A program made the position numbers and the translations under genes. A model generated the notes under the pieces. The model made no database searches. It worked only from the letters and a program-made list of their open reading frames with translations, and was not told the DNA's origin. From assembly GCF_002140715.2 (NCBI RefSeq), contig NZ_NGLE02000001.1, positions 2,632,001 to 2,696,000 of the forward strand: a stretch of DNA of 64,000 nt. Reading direction: 5' to 3'. This DNA is from Enterococcus sp. 4G2_DIV0659 (GTDB lineage: Bacteria; Bacillota; Bacilli; Lactobacillales; Enterococcaceae). This document shows, piece by piece, positions 16,700 to 24,704 of this stretch. How positions within the stretch are numbered: position 1 is the stretch's first letter; each line of letters starts with the position of its first letter.

Positions 16700-16738
16700 A
16701 AAAAGTGATACTGCTATTGTGTCAGGATTGCTTTTTCT
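16700..16738 (+). terminator. Terminator of the 40-residue gene
   Basis: AAAAAGTGATACTG (16700-16713) pairs with CAGGATTGCTTTTT (ending 16736) with one mismatch and two G-U pairs, then TCTTTTTTT. It isolates the small gene from the tRNA promoter that starts at 16746. Confidence 0.65.
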
Positions 16739-16745
16739 TTTTTTA

Positions 16746-16774
16746 TTGACACTAACTGAAAAGACTTCTAAAAT
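16746..16774 (+). promoter_or_regulatory. Sigma-A promoter of the tRNA gene
   Basis: Consensus TTGACA (16746-16751), 17-base spacer, TAAAAT (16769-16774); the tRNA starts 12 bases further on. Confidence 0.75.
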
Positions 16775-16785
16775 AAAGAAAGAAT

Positions 16786-16859
16786 GTTCTCGTAGCTCAG
16801 TAGGATAGAGCAATCGCCTCCTAAGCGATAGGCCGCTGGTTCGATTCCAGTCGGGAACG
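16786..16859 (+). tRNA. tRNA-Arg (anticodon CCU)
   Basis: A complete 74-base cloverleaf. The acceptor stem pairs GTTCTCG with CGGGAAC (one T-G); the D arm is GCTCAGTAGGATAGAGC; the anticodon stem ATCGC/GCGAT holds the loop CTCCTAA with anticodon CCT, reading AGG; the T arm carries TTCGATT. Discriminator base is G at 16859. CCA is not encoded and must be added by the CCA-adding enzyme. Single-gene transcript between its own promoter and a terminator. Confidence 0.95.
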
Positions 16860-16861
16860 TA

Positions 16862-16893
16862 AAAAAGACCGGTGAAATTGAGCCGGTCTTTTT
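16862..16893 (+). terminator. Bidirectional terminator between tRNA-Arg and the aminopeptidase gene
   Basis: AAAAAGACCGG and CCGGTCTTTTT form an 11-bp stem around a 10-base loop. The A run on one side and T run on the other let it stop both the tRNA and the minus-strand gene ending at 16920. Confidence 0.85.
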
Positions 16894-16919
16894 CTTCATT
16901 TTTTTAAGTTATTTTGGTA

Positions 16920-18158
16920 TTAAACCCAATCCCCATTACGGAAAATCGGAACACGTGTGCCGTCTTCTCTAATTCCATCAATATTCATTTTATCTGATCC
17001 AACCATGAAATCGACATGTGTGTGGCTACGGTTTAAACCAGCTTCTATTAGTTCTTCTTCGCTCATTTCAGTTCCGCCTTGTAAATTGAATGCATAAGCA
17101 GACCCGAAAGCTAAATGATTTGACGCATTTTCATCAAATAAAGTATTGTAAAAAATGATGCCTGATTGAGAAATCGGAGACGGGTCGGGAACCAATGCCA
17201 CTTCACCTAAGCGATGTGCGCCTTCGTCTGTTTCTAGCAGTTTGCCTAACACGTCTTCTCCTTGTTCCGCAGAGAAATCAACAACTTTTCCCTCTTTAAA
17301 TGTAAATTTCATTCCAGAAATGGTTGTTCCTGCGTAGCTTAATGGTTTTGTACTAGAAACAACACCATCAACACGTCGACTATCAGGTGCTGTGAAAACT
17401 TCTTCAGTAGGCATGTTTGCCATGAATTTCTCTCCGCGAACATTGTCACTTCCAGCACCTTCCCATAAATGGTTTTTAGGTAACCCAATGATCAAATCAG
17501 TGCCAGGTGCTGTATAATGTAATTCTTTAAACTGCTCTTTGTTTAGTTCGTCAGCTTTTGCAGCTAATTTTGTATCATGAGCTTTCCATGCAGCAACAGG
17601 ATCATCTTCATAAACACGGGTCGTTTTAAAAATTTCGTCCCAAAGAGCATCAACTTGCTGAGTGTTATCTTTTAAATCTGGAAAGACTTTCGCTGCCCAT
17701 TCTTTACCAGCTGCCGCAACAACTGTCCAGCTAACTTTATTTGCTTGTGTAGCTTTTCTTAAATTTGCTAAGGCTTTACCAGAAGCCGATTGAAAAGCTG
17801 CGACACGGTCAGCATCGACACCAGCTAAAGCATCTGGGTTTGCAGAAACAACACTGATTCGGCTAGCTCCTTTATTGACCCAGTCATCCGTCTGGTCTAT
17901 TTTATACTGAGGGATATTTTCTAAGTGTGCTTCATCTGCGTGTAGCAAAAACTCACGTTGAATGACATCATCAGTCCATTGCACAATCACTTCACCCGCA
18001 CCCAATTTATAGGCTTCTTCTGTAATTAATCGAGCTAAAGGCGCTTGATCCACACTAATTTGTAAAACGATACTTTGCCCTTTTTGAACATTTATACCCG
18101 TTTCAACAATTAATTGCGCATATTTTTTTAAGGTTTCTTTAAAATTTGGTAATGCCAT
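16920..18158 (-). CDS. M29 family metallo-aminopeptidase (AmpS/PepS type)
   Basis: A 412-residue cytoplasmic aminopeptidase of the thermophilic M29 family, releasing N-terminal residues from peptides. Recognisable parts: N-terminal LKKYAQLIVETGINVQKGQ, TDLIIGLPKNHLWEGAG, NMPTEEVFTAPD with metal-ligand Glu, EGAHRLGEVALVPDPSPI, and the C-terminal metal site RSHTHVDFMVGSDKMNIDG. On the minus strand the ATG at 18158 is preceded by AGGAGG. Both ends of the protein are intact. It is monocistronic and ends at the shared terminator with tRNA-Arg. Confidence 0.92.
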   Translation of the reverse strand: MALPNFKETLKKYAQLIVETGINVQKGQSIVLQISVDQAPLARLITEEAYKLGAGEVIVQWTDDVIQREFLLHADEAHLENIPQYKIDQTDDWVNKGASRISVVSANPDALAGVDADRVAAFQSASGKALANLRKATQANKVSWTVVAAAGKEWAAKVFPDLKDNTQQVDALWDEIFKTTRVYEDDPVAAWKAHDTKLAAKADELNKEQFKELHYTAPGTDLIIGLPKNHLWEGAGSDNVRGEKFMANMPTEEVFTAPDSRRVDGVVSSTKPLSYAGTTISGMKFTFKEGKVVDFSAEQGEDVLGKLLETDEGAHRLGEVALVPDPSPISQSGIIFYNTLFDENASNHLAFGSAYAFNLQGGTEMSEEELIEAGLNRSHTHVDFMVGSDKMNIDGIREDGTRVPIFRNGDWV

Positions 18159-18327
18159 AAAATAACCTCCTAGTTTTTCATTATGTAATCGTCAATATCA
18201 TAACATGTAGCGTGTACTAACTCAAACGATCAGATAGGTTTCAGAGATTATTTAATTCTGAGAAAAGAAGCTATAAATGGCTATCTAATCAAATAAATAA
18301 AATAATATAAAACAAAGGACTAGTATT

Positions 18328-18355
18328 TTGCAGAATAAACAAATCGTGTTACAAT
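18328..18355 (+). promoter_or_regulatory. Probable sigma-A promoter of the TetR-family gene
   Basis: TTGCAG (18328-18333), 16-base spacer, TACAAT (18350-18355), about 58 bases before the ATG. No convincing operator palindrome seen next to it. Confidence 0.55.
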
Positions 18356-18412
18356 AACTGTAGTATTTATATGGAAGCGTTGTAAAGGATAGGTAGAGGG
18401 GATTGAAAAATT

Positions 18413-18985
18413 ATGGCAAGAAAAAAAACGATTACTAAAGATCAGATTTTAAATGCTGCATACGAAGTAGTAGCCACAGAAGGCTTTTCGAAATTCACTG
18501 CACGAAACATTGCAACCAAAATGAAATGCTCAACACAACCTATTTATTTAGAATTCAGAAATATGGACGACTTGAAAGAAGAGTTATTTGAAAAAATTCA
18601 TCAATATTTAGCAAAAGAAGTATTTCCTGTTACACATACAGGTAACACAATTGTTGATCTTGCACTAAACTATATTCATTTTGCTAAAAACGAAAGCAAA
18701 TTATATCGGGCTTTATATTTAGAAGAATACGGTGGCGGTAAGAGAATGCAGGAGTTTTCGTATAGTTATTTCTCTAATGCAGTCAAACAAGATTCAGATT
18801 ATGAAAAATTAAGTGATACAGAAATCAATTCTCTCCATATGGGGACGTGGATTGTTGCTACAGGAATTGCAGCCTTGATGACTTCAGGTATTATTCATCC
18901 AAGTGATGAACAAATTGTACGTTTGATGGAAGAGGCAATTGATCAGATTTTAGAACGTAATGAACCTATCGATATCGATGGATAG
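18413..18985 (+). CDS. TetR/AcrR family transcriptional regulator
   Basis: A 190-residue one-component regulator. The N-terminal helix-turn-helix is typical: TKDQILNAAYEVVATEGFS followed by FTARNIATKMKCSTQPIYLEF, where STQPIY and EF end the recognition helix. The C-terminal ligand and dimer domain (about 60-190) is all-helical and not informative about the ligand. Neighbours are an aminopeptidase and a flavodoxin on the opposite strand, so the target is not obvious from context; it may act on itself or on the divergent aminopeptidase gene. Confidence 0.88.
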   Translation: MARKKTITKDQILNAAYEVVATEGFSKFTARNIATKMKCSTQPIYLEFRNMDDLKEELFEKIHQYLAKEVFPVTHTGNTIVDLALNYIHFAKNESKLYRALYLEEYGGGKRMQEFSYSYFSNAVKQDSDYEKLSDTEINSLHMGTWIVATGIAALMTSGIIHPSDEQIVRLMEEAIDQILERNEPIDIDG

Positions 18986-18992
18986 GGACGAA

Positions 18993-19020
18993 AAAAGCAC
19001 TCACTTAGGTGGGTGCTTTT
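18993..19020 (+). terminator. Bidirectional terminator between the TetR gene and flavodoxin
   Basis: AAAAGCACTCAC and GTGGGTGCTTTT form a 12-bp stem with one G-U and a four-base loop TTAG. It serves the convergent genes on both sides. Confidence 0.85.
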
Positions 19021-19023
19021 CGT

Positions 19024-19467
19024 TTATTTTGCTGCTTCAACTAATTTTTTAGCAAAAGCTTCAAGGTTTTGGATATCTTCTTCTTCTGCTGCTAAATCAA
19101 CTTTCACACTATCTGCACCTTTAGTAGCCCCGATTTTTGCAAAAACAGCGTCAAAGTCGTCAACAGATTTACAAAAATCATCATAGAAAGTATCGCCAGA
19201 ACCGCAGACACCATAGGTTTTTCCAGATAGATTGATTTCTTGTAGTTCTTCATAGAAGTCAACGATTTCATCGGGAAGTTCGCCATCACCATAAGTGTAT
19301 GTTGCGACAACACAGATATCCGCATCTTCGAAATCTTCCGGATCAACTTGCGTGCATTCGTTAATTTCAACTTCAACATCTAAATTTTCAAAAGCTTCAG
19401 CGACGATATCAGCAATTTCTTCTGTATTTCCAGTCATGCTTGCATAAACAATTTTAGCTAAGGTCAT
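19024..19467 (-). CDS. Flavodoxin
   Basis: A 147-residue short-chain flavodoxin, an FMN-binding electron carrier. The phosphate loop SMTGNTEEIA (about residues 10-19) and the FMN-ring loops TYTYGDGELP and CGSGDTFYDDFC are all present. The protein is very acidic, as usual for flavodoxins. The minus-strand start has AAGGAGGAAC. It has its own promoter and terminator. Electron partner unknown. Confidence 0.93.
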   Translation of the reverse strand: MTLAKIVYASMTGNTEEIADIVAEAFENLDVEVEINECTQVDPEDFEDADICVVATYTYGDGELPDEIVDFYEELQEINLSGKTYGVCGSGDTFYDDFCKSVDDFDAVFAKIGATKGADSVKVDLAAEEEDIQNLEAFAKKLVEAAK

Positions 19468-19498
19468 TAGAGTTCCTCCTTCAAATGATACAATCTTG

Positions 19499-19528
19499 AT
19501 TATATCAGAAATATAAACTGAATGTAAA
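19499..19528 (-). promoter_or_regulatory. Sigma-A promoter of flavodoxin (minus strand)
   Basis: Read on the minus strand: TTTACA (19528-19523), 18-base spacer, TATAAT (19504-19499), about 32 bases before the flavodoxin start. Confidence 0.6.
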
Positions 19529-19698
19529 TTACAAAATCAATATGAATACAATAGGAAGCGTTATCATTACATAATCAGCTAGTTAGATACAAAAAAATGA
19601 ATGTTTTGCTTTATTTGACGTAAAAAAGACTAAAATATACTTCATCAACTATTTTTCAGTGAAATTTTCATAAATTATGATAGAATACTCTTAGTATA
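19529..19698 (+). other. Non-coding stretch upstream of map
   Basis: No ORF of interest. A possible plus-strand promoter is TTTGAC (19614-19619) with TATACT (19636-19641), spacer 16; a second possible -10, TAGAAT, lies at 19681-19686 without a good -35. The structured leader described next begins just after. Confidence 0.35.
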
Positions 19699-19703
19699 AA
19701 GAT

Positions 19704-19823
19704 TATCTAGCTCCACGGGCTAGTTTCTATGAAGAAAGATAAAGTATGATTGTGATAAAAAGTGTCACCAACATATGATCTTATTTTTCTCTGAGACTGA
19801 ATATGCCCGCTGCGCTTTTAAAT
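19704..19823 (+). promoter_or_regulatory. Structured leader RNA upstream of map (copy A of a two-copy element)
   Basis: A ~120-base element that shares sequence and a three-part fold with the glnR leader at 62308-62417. Outer stem: AGC and CGGGC (19716-19720) with GCCCG (19805-19809) and GCT. Middle stem: AGAAAGATAA (19733-19742) with TTATTTTTCT (19781-19790). Inner hairpin: GTGA (19752-19755) with TCAC (19765-19768). Conserved flanks are TATCTAGCT at the start and CGCTTTTAAAT at the end, which lies just before the AGGAGG of map. Outer and inner stems change sequence between copies but keep pairing. I do not recognise the family; riboswitch-like or protein-binding leader are both possible. 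Confidence 0.6.
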
Positions 19824-19842
19824 TCTAGGAGGACGATACGAA

Positions 19843-20607
19843 ATGATCACATTGAAATCACCAAGAGAAATAGAAATGATGGATGAATCTGGCGACCTGT
19901 TAGCTGATGTCCATCGCCACTTAAGAACATTTATTAAACCAGGAATTACTAGCTGGGATATTGAAGTATTCGTTAGAGACTTTATCGAAAGCCATGGAGG
20001 CATCGCAGCTCAAATCGGTTTTGAAGATTATAAATATGCTACTTGTTGTAGTATCAATGATGAAATTTGTCATGGATTTCCCAGAAAGAAACCATTAAAA
20101 GATGGTGACTTGATTAAAGTTGATATGTGTATCGATTTAAAAGGTGCTGTATCTGATTCTTGTTGGGCATATGTTGTTGGACAATCAACCCCTGAATTGG
20201 ACCATTTAATGGAAGTGACTAGAAAAGCGCTATATCTAGGAATTGAACAAGCCCAGGTAGGAAATCGTATCGGGGATATTGGACATGCTATTCAAACATA
20301 TGTTGAAAGTGAGAATTTATCTGTTGTCAGAGATTTTGTTGGTCATGGAATTGGACCTACAATTCATGAAAGTCCTGTTATCCCACATTATGGTGAAGCG
20401 GGTAAAGGTCTTCGTTTAAAAGAAGGTATGGTCATTACAATTGAACCCATGGTCAATACAGGCACTTGGCGTATGAAAATGGATCCAAATGGTTGGACTG
20501 CCTATACCTTAGATGGTGGAATCAGTTGTCAATTCGAGCATACATTAGCTATTACCAAAGAAGGTCCACGAATTTTAACTTCTCAAGGAGAAGAGCTAAC
20601 ATATTAA
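19843..20607 (+). CDS. map: Type I methionine aminopeptidase
   Basis: Removes the initiator methionine from nascent proteins. The 254-residue pita-bread fold has the metal ligands in DMCIDLKGAVSDS (two Asp), FVGHGIGPTIHE (His), TIEPMV (Glu) and SCQFEHTLAI (Glu). Start ATG has AGGAGG eight bases upstream. Residue FPRKKPLKDGD and the roughly 250-residue length fit the Lactobacillales type I group. The gene stands apart from the usual secY-adk neighbourhood and its leader carries the structured RNA element; whether it is the only map gene in the genome cannot be seen. Confidence 0.92.
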   Translation: MITLKSPREIEMMDESGDLLADVHRHLRTFIKPGITSWDIEVFVRDFIESHGGIAAQIGFEDYKYATCCSINDEICHGFPRKKPLKDGDLIKVDMCIDLKGAVSDSCWAYVVGQSTPELDHLMEVTRKALYLGIEQAQVGNRIGDIGHAIQTYVESENLSVVRDFVGHGIGPTIHESPVIPHYGEAGKGLRLKEGMVITIEPMVNTGTWRMKMDPNGWTAYTLDGGISCQFEHTLAITKEGPRILTSQGEELTY

Positions 20608-20638
20608 GAAATAGTCATATTCATTAGAGGAGAGGCGT

Positions 20639-21553
20639 ATGAAGCTAACGGACAAAGTGAAAACTAACGAAAACTTAATGCGTTTTATCGAAACAACGCA
20701 ACGACGTATGATTGATTCGGACATAGGGAATACATCAGTTGTTGTAGCTTATTATTTACTTTTATCTTTATTTCCTCTATTGATTGCGGTAGGAAATCTC
20801 TTACCGTACTTACATATTGATTCAAATGACGTGTTGCCTTATATTGCTGAAGCCATACCAAAAGCTATCTACAATGATTTAAAACCTGCGATTCAATCAT
20901 TATTAACGCAACGTTCTGGGGGATTGCTTTCTGTATCTGCATTAGCTGCTTTATGGAGTGCCAGTCAAAGTATCAATGCTATGCAAACTGCAATGAATAA
21001 AGCGTTTGGAGTAGAACAGAGAAAAAATTTTATTATTGTTCGGATTATGTCATTATTTGTGATTGTACTGCTGCTGACAGCTATTGTAGGTGTGGTGGGG
21101 GTTTTAGGTTTAGGAAAAACGATTTTGGATATTCTACAACCGATTTTTCATTTTTCCACGGACTTTATTGACACCTTCCAAGCATTGAAATGGCCTGTAA
21201 CGTCTTTTATTCTGCTTATCATTATGTGTTTGATTTATCGTGTTGTGCCGAATGCAAAATTAACGTTCCGTTCAATTTTACCAGGAGCTGTTTTTGCAAC
21301 GCTAGGTTGGATGTTGTTGTCTCAAGTATTTGGTATTTACATTAAATATTTTAGTTCGAAAATTTCTAGTTATCAAATTATCGGAAGTTTTATCATACTA
21401 ATGTTATGGTTGAATTTTGCAGCAACGATTATTATATTAGGTGGAATTATTAACGCTGTAGTTAAGGAATATATCTCTAATGAAAAGATTCAGCATCGCT
21501 ACGGTTTGATTAATCGGACGATCGATAGAATAAAAGAAAATTTTAAAAAATAA
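20639..21553 (+). CDS. YihY/BrkB family membrane protein
   Basis: A 304-residue integral membrane protein with about six hydrophobic spans. Family features: SVVVAYYLLLSLFPLLIAVGN near the N-terminus (read VVAYYLLLSLFPLL), LWSASQSINAMQTAMNKAFG, and FRSILPGAVFATLGWMLLS, ending in a charged cytoplasmic tail. This family was once annotated as RNase BN, which is wrong; its transport role is still unclear. It starts 31 bases after map behind GAGGAGAGGCG and is probably cotranscribed with it. Confidence 0.88.
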   Translation: MKLTDKVKTNENLMRFIETTQRRMIDSDIGNTSVVVAYYLLLSLFPLLIAVGNLLPYLHIDSNDVLPYIAEAIPKAIYNDLKPAIQSLLTQRSGGLLSVSALAALWSASQSINAMQTAMNKAFGVEQRKNFIIVRIMSLFVIVLLLTAIVGVVGVLGLGKTILDILQPIFHFSTDFIDTFQALKWPVTSFILLIIMCLIYRVVPNAKLTFRSILPGAVFATLGWMLLSQVFGIYIKYFSSKISSYQIIGSFIILMLWLNFAATIIILGGIINAVVKEYISNEKIQHRYGLINRTIDRIKENFKK

Positions 21554-21636
21554 ACCAATTTTTTAACCTATTCTTTTAATGAGAAAAGATAAGTTGGGAA
21601 TTGAAGCTTTTCTTAGGTGGAAACACCTGTTCCAAC

Positions 21637-21664
21637 TTGTAAATGTGGAATGATTCGGTATAAT
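21637..21664 (+). promoter_or_regulatory. Probable promoter of epaA
   Basis: TTGTAA (21637-21642) and a perfect TATAAT (21659-21664), spacer 16. An in-frame ATG at 21670 falls where the transcript should begin, which argues for the ATG at 21697. A small perfect hairpin AGGTG-GAAA-CACCT (21616-21629) lies upstream. Confidence 0.55.
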
Positions 21665-21696
21665 ATACGATGTACATTAAGAAAGTAGGTTCTTTT

Positions 21697-22833
21697 ATGT
21701 CAATGTTTATCTATGAAATTTTTATGCGTCTGTTTTTGACGTTTATTTTATCATTGATTGTTACGCCGATTGTTAAATTATTGGCTTTTAGAATAGGTGC
21801 ATACGATGCCCCAGGGGAAAGAAGAGTAAACACAAAAATTATGCCGACTGCGGGTGGTTTAAGTATTTATTTTGTTTTTGTTTTTTCTTGCTTAGTATTG
21901 TTTCAATCGATTATTCCAATTGATTACATTTGGCCGGTTCTTTTAGGCGCAGGAATTGTAGTTGCTACAGGCTTAATTGATGATATTTATGAATTGACAC
22001 CCAAAAAGAAAACAATTGGCATTTTATTAGGTGCGTTGGTCATTTATTTTGTTGCAGAAATACGGATCGATTTTGTCACTTTGCCGTTTTTTGGTCAAAT
22101 TGATTTGCGTTGGTTTAGTTTACCTCTGACATTGTTTTGGATTTTAGCAATAACAAATGCTATCAACTTAATTGATGGTCTAGATGGTTTAGCGTCAGGA
22201 GTATCAATCATAAGTTTAGCTACAATAGGTGTGGTAGGGTATTTTTTCCTGCATGCTAAGACCGTTTATGTACCTATTGTGATTTTTGTGTTGGTCGCTA
22301 GTATAGCGGGATTTTTTCCGTATAATTTTTATCCAGCTAAGATATTTTTGGGTGATACTGGTGCGTTGTTCTTAGGATTTATGATTGCTGTTATGTCGTT
22401 ACAGGGATTAAAAAACGCGACGTTTATTTCAGTGATTACCCCTTTGATTATCCTAGGAGTGCCAATTACAGATACAGTTTACGCGATTATTCGTCGTGTA
22501 ATGAATAATCGTCCCATTTCTTCGGCGGATAAGATGCATTTACATCATCGTTTGTTGTCATTAGGTTTTACTCATAAAGGAGCTGTGATGACCATCTATG
22601 GTTTGGCTCTCGTTTTTTCATTTGTAGCGTTATTGTTCAGTTATGCAAGTAACGTAGCCTCTATATTGCTCATTGTGTTTAGTGCGTTTGGGCTAGAATT
22701 ATTCATTGAAATGATTGGCTTAGTGGGGGAGAATCATCAGCCGTTAATGTATATTTTACGAATATTTGGCAATCGTGAGTTTCGTCAACAACAAATTGAA
22801 AAACGATTAGGGAAACATTCTAAAAAAAAGTAA
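21697..22833 (+). CDS. epaA: MraY/WecA-type undecaprenyl-phosphate glycosyl-1-phosphate transferase
   Basis: Probably primes polysaccharide synthesis by loading an HexNAc-1-phosphate, likely GlcNAc, onto undecaprenyl phosphate in the membrane. About 378 residues with ~10 hydrophobic spans. Diagnostic motifs: GLIDDIYELTPKKK (Asp-Asp), ITNAINLIDGLDGLASG, FLGDTGALFLG and MHLHHRLLSLG. ATG 21697 has AGTAGG in position and follows a TATAAT by about 30 bases. It opens the locus as epaA does in E. faecalis; a TagO/WecA role in wall teichoic acid synthesis is the alternative and could be shared. Confidence 0.85.
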   Translation: MSMFIYEIFMRLFLTFILSLIVTPIVKLLAFRIGAYDAPGERRVNTKIMPTAGGLSIYFVFVFSCLVLFQSIIPIDYIWPVLLGAGIVVATGLIDDIYELTPKKKTIGILLGALVIYFVAEIRIDFVTLPFFGQIDLRWFSLPLTLFWILAITNAINLIDGLDGLASGVSIISLATIGVVGYFFLHAKTVYVPIVIFVLVASIAGFFPYNFYPAKIFLGDTGALFLGFMIAVMSLQGLKNATFISVITPLIILGVPITDTVYAIIRRVMNNRPISSADKMHLHHRLLSLGFTHKGAVMTIYGLALVFSFVALLFSYASNVASILLIVFSAFGLELFIEMIGLVGENHQPLMYILRIFGNREFRQQQIEKRLGKHSKKK

Positions 22834-22851
22834 AATCATTAGAGAGAATCT

Positions 22852-22879
22852 TTGCGAGGCTTATCAGCTGTGTTATAAT
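22852..22879 (+). promoter_or_regulatory. Sigma-A promoter of the epa glycosyltransferase operon
   Basis: TTGCGA (22852-22857), 16-base spacer, perfect TATAAT (22874-22879). It is followed by a ~205-base untranslated leader. Confidence 0.7.
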
Positions 22880-22885
22880 TTATTA

Positions 22886-23080
22886 ATTACTTAATGGAAA
22901 GGTCTGGAGCCGAACTGGAAGAGTTCTGCGCCAGACTTTAAATCCGAATAAATGATACTTTACTATTCCTTAATTGTTTTTTACTGCGTAAAGACAAAAA
23001 AGTAAAGATCATGAGAGACTATAAATACAGATGGGTTGTTGCAGAGGATACTTGCTGTGCTCATCTTATTTTTTAAATGA
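22886..23080 (+). promoter_or_regulatory. Structured untranslated leader with an attenuator-like hairpin
   Basis: First a two-level hairpin: AAAGGTCTGG (22898-22907) with CCAGACTTT (22931-22939), one bulged G, and inside it GAACT with AGTTC. Then, just before the first glycosyltransferase, a hairpin AGATGGGT...GCAG (23029-23044) with CTGT..GCTCATCT (23055-23066), followed by TATTTTTT. The second has the form of an intrinsic terminator ahead of the operon, so expression may be set by read-through or antitermination. No regulator is identified. Confidence 0.5.
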
Positions 23081-23091
23081 GGTGAAAAAAC

Positions 23092-23874
23092 GTGAATGAT
23101 AAAGTAACAGTATCTATTGTTACTCATAATAGCCGTCATATTTTTGACGTACTTGATAACTTACAAATGGAATTAGGCACAGAGTCAAACTATGATATAC
23201 ATATTTTTGATAATGCTTCTGAACCAAGCTATATAGAAAAATTGAAAGAGTATGGGACATTTATCTCTTTACATATTTCTACTGAGAACAAAGGATTTGG
23301 TTATGGCCATAATCACGTTTTTAAATCAGTCGATACGCGTTATGGCATTATTTTTAACCCAGATGTTTTGATCACAAAAGAAACTTTGGATAAAATGATG
23401 CAAAGAATAAAAGCAAATAAGCAACTAGCAGCTGTCTGCCCTAAAGTATTGAATTCAGACGGATCAACACAATATTTGGTTCGGCAAAAATTGGATGTTT
23501 TTGATTACATGCTTCGCTTCATTCCTTTTCAAGCAGTCAAAAAGTTATTTGATAGACGATTAAGCTATTATGAATGTCGAGATTTACCAGATGATCAGAC
23601 ATCTTATATTAAGATGGGGTCTGGTTGCTTAATGGTGATTGATACGGAAAAATTTAATGAAATTGCTGGATTTGATGAACGATTTTTTATGTATTTTGAA
23701 GACAATGATTTGTGTTTGCGTTTTGGAACAGCGGGCTATAAGATCTTATATACGCCATTTGAAACGGTGACTCATTTATACGAAAAAGGGGCACATAAAA
23801 ACAAAAAATTATTCAAAATCTTTTTGCAATCAATGGTTAAATTTTTTAATAAATGGGGTTGGAGGTTTTTTTAG
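23092..23874 (+). CDS. epaB: GT2 family glycosyltransferase (EpaB position)
   Basis: A 260-residue GT-A fold enzyme without membrane spans, likely a rhamnosyltransferase building the polysaccharide backbone on the lipid carrier. N-terminal nucleotide-binding strand VSIVTHNSR, ENKGFGYGHN, the metal-binding region IIFNPDVLI (NPD in place of DxD) and the acceptor region FDERFFMYFEDNDLCLRF are those of WbbL/RgpB-like rhamnosyltransferases. It starts at GTG 23092 behind GAGGTG. Its stop overlaps the next start by one base. Symbol comes from order and family compared with E. faecalis. Confidence 0.82.
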   Translation: MNDKVTVSIVTHNSRHIFDVLDNLQMELGTESNYDIHIFDNASEPSYIEKLKEYGTFISLHISTENKGFGYGHNHVFKSVDTRYGIIFNPDVLITKETLDKMMQRIKANKQLAAVCPKVLNSDGSTQYLVRQKLDVFDYMLRFIPFQAVKKLFDRRLSYYECRDLPDDQTSYIKMGSGCLMVIDTEKFNEIAGFDERFFMYFEDNDLCLRFGTAGYKILYTPFETVTHLYEKGAHKNKKLFKIFLQSMVKFFNKWGWRFF

Positions 23875-24704
23875 TGGGAAACAGACTGGTCATAACGATT
23901 GTTTTATATCAAATTGAATTCTCACAAACGCCCAGTTATCTTGTATTAAAACAACTACTTATGAAAAATGAAACAGTACATTTATTTATTTACGACAACA
24001 GTGAATATGGACAATTCGATGAATTATTTGAATATGCAAATGTTTTTTATATCCATGATCCATCGAATCTAGGCTTAGCCACCGCTTATAATGCAAGTAG
24101 GCATTATTTTGCTGAAGTTCAAGGAGACTTATTACTGTTACTTGATCAAGATACATTACTTGATCAAGCGTATTTAGAAAAATTATTGCAATTGCCATTG
24201 GACGATGAAATCGGTGCTTACGTTCCACTGATAAATTCTCATGGGAGACAGATTTCACCTGTATTTTCAGACGAATATATTGACCGACGATCACGTTTGC
24301 CAAAAGTTGGCATTTACGACGAAAGAGTCATGGCGATCAACTCAGGTACAGCCTTATCCAAAGAAACAGTAAAGGGTATTGGCTTTAATTTGGACTTTTC
24401 TTTGGATTTCTTAGATCATTGGTTATTTTGGAAGCTCCATCAACAGCATAAAAAAGTGAGTGTTTTAGATAGCTACTTAGAGCATGATTTATCTGTGTTG
24501 GATTATCAAAACGTAAGTGACAAACGCTATGAATCAATTATTAATGCCGAAAGCTTGTTTTACCAAAAATATGATCAGGATAAATTTTACGTTCATAGAA
24601 GACATCTGCTTTTCAGAAGTATCAAACAATTTTTACGTGTGAAGAATAGAAACATTTGGCGGCGGACGTTTTCTGAATACCTAACACTGATGAAAGGAAA
24701 ATAG
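23874..24704 (+). CDS. epaC: GT2 family glycosyltransferase (EpaC position)
   Basis: About 276 residues, GT2, related to RgpB/WbbL-type rhamnosyltransferases. It shows LVITIVLYQIEFSQTPSY at the N-terminus, DPSNLGLATAYNAS, and LLLLDQDTLLD with the DxD-like DQD metal site; FSLDFLDHWLFWKLHQ may form the acceptor side. I chose GTG 23874, which overlaps the previous stop (taGTG) and has TGGAGG upstream; the longer frame from 23853 has none. The next gene starts one base after its stop. Sugar and linkage cannot be read from sequence. Confidence 0.8.
   Translation: MGNRLVITIVLYQIEFSQTPSYLVLKQLLMKNETVHLFIYDNSEYGQFDELFEYANVFYIHDPSNLGLATAYNASRHYFAEVQGDLLLLLDQDTLLDQAYLEKLLQLPLDDEIGAYVPLINSHGRQISPVFSDEYIDRRSRLPKVGIYDERVMAINSGTALSKETVKGIGFNLDFSLDFLDHWLFWKLHQQHKKVSVLDSYLEHDLSVLDYQNVSDKRYESIINAESLFYQKYDQDKFYVHRRHLLFRSIKQFLRVKNRNIWRRTFSEYLTLMKGK

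Noticed and set aside
19704..19725. Resemblance of TATCTAGCTCCACGGGC to the preQ1-I riboswitch core
   Set aside because: Only the TCTAGCT(A/C)CAC part is similar; the A-rich tail that must pair into the loop is missing, the element is far longer, and neither map nor glnR is a queuosine gene.
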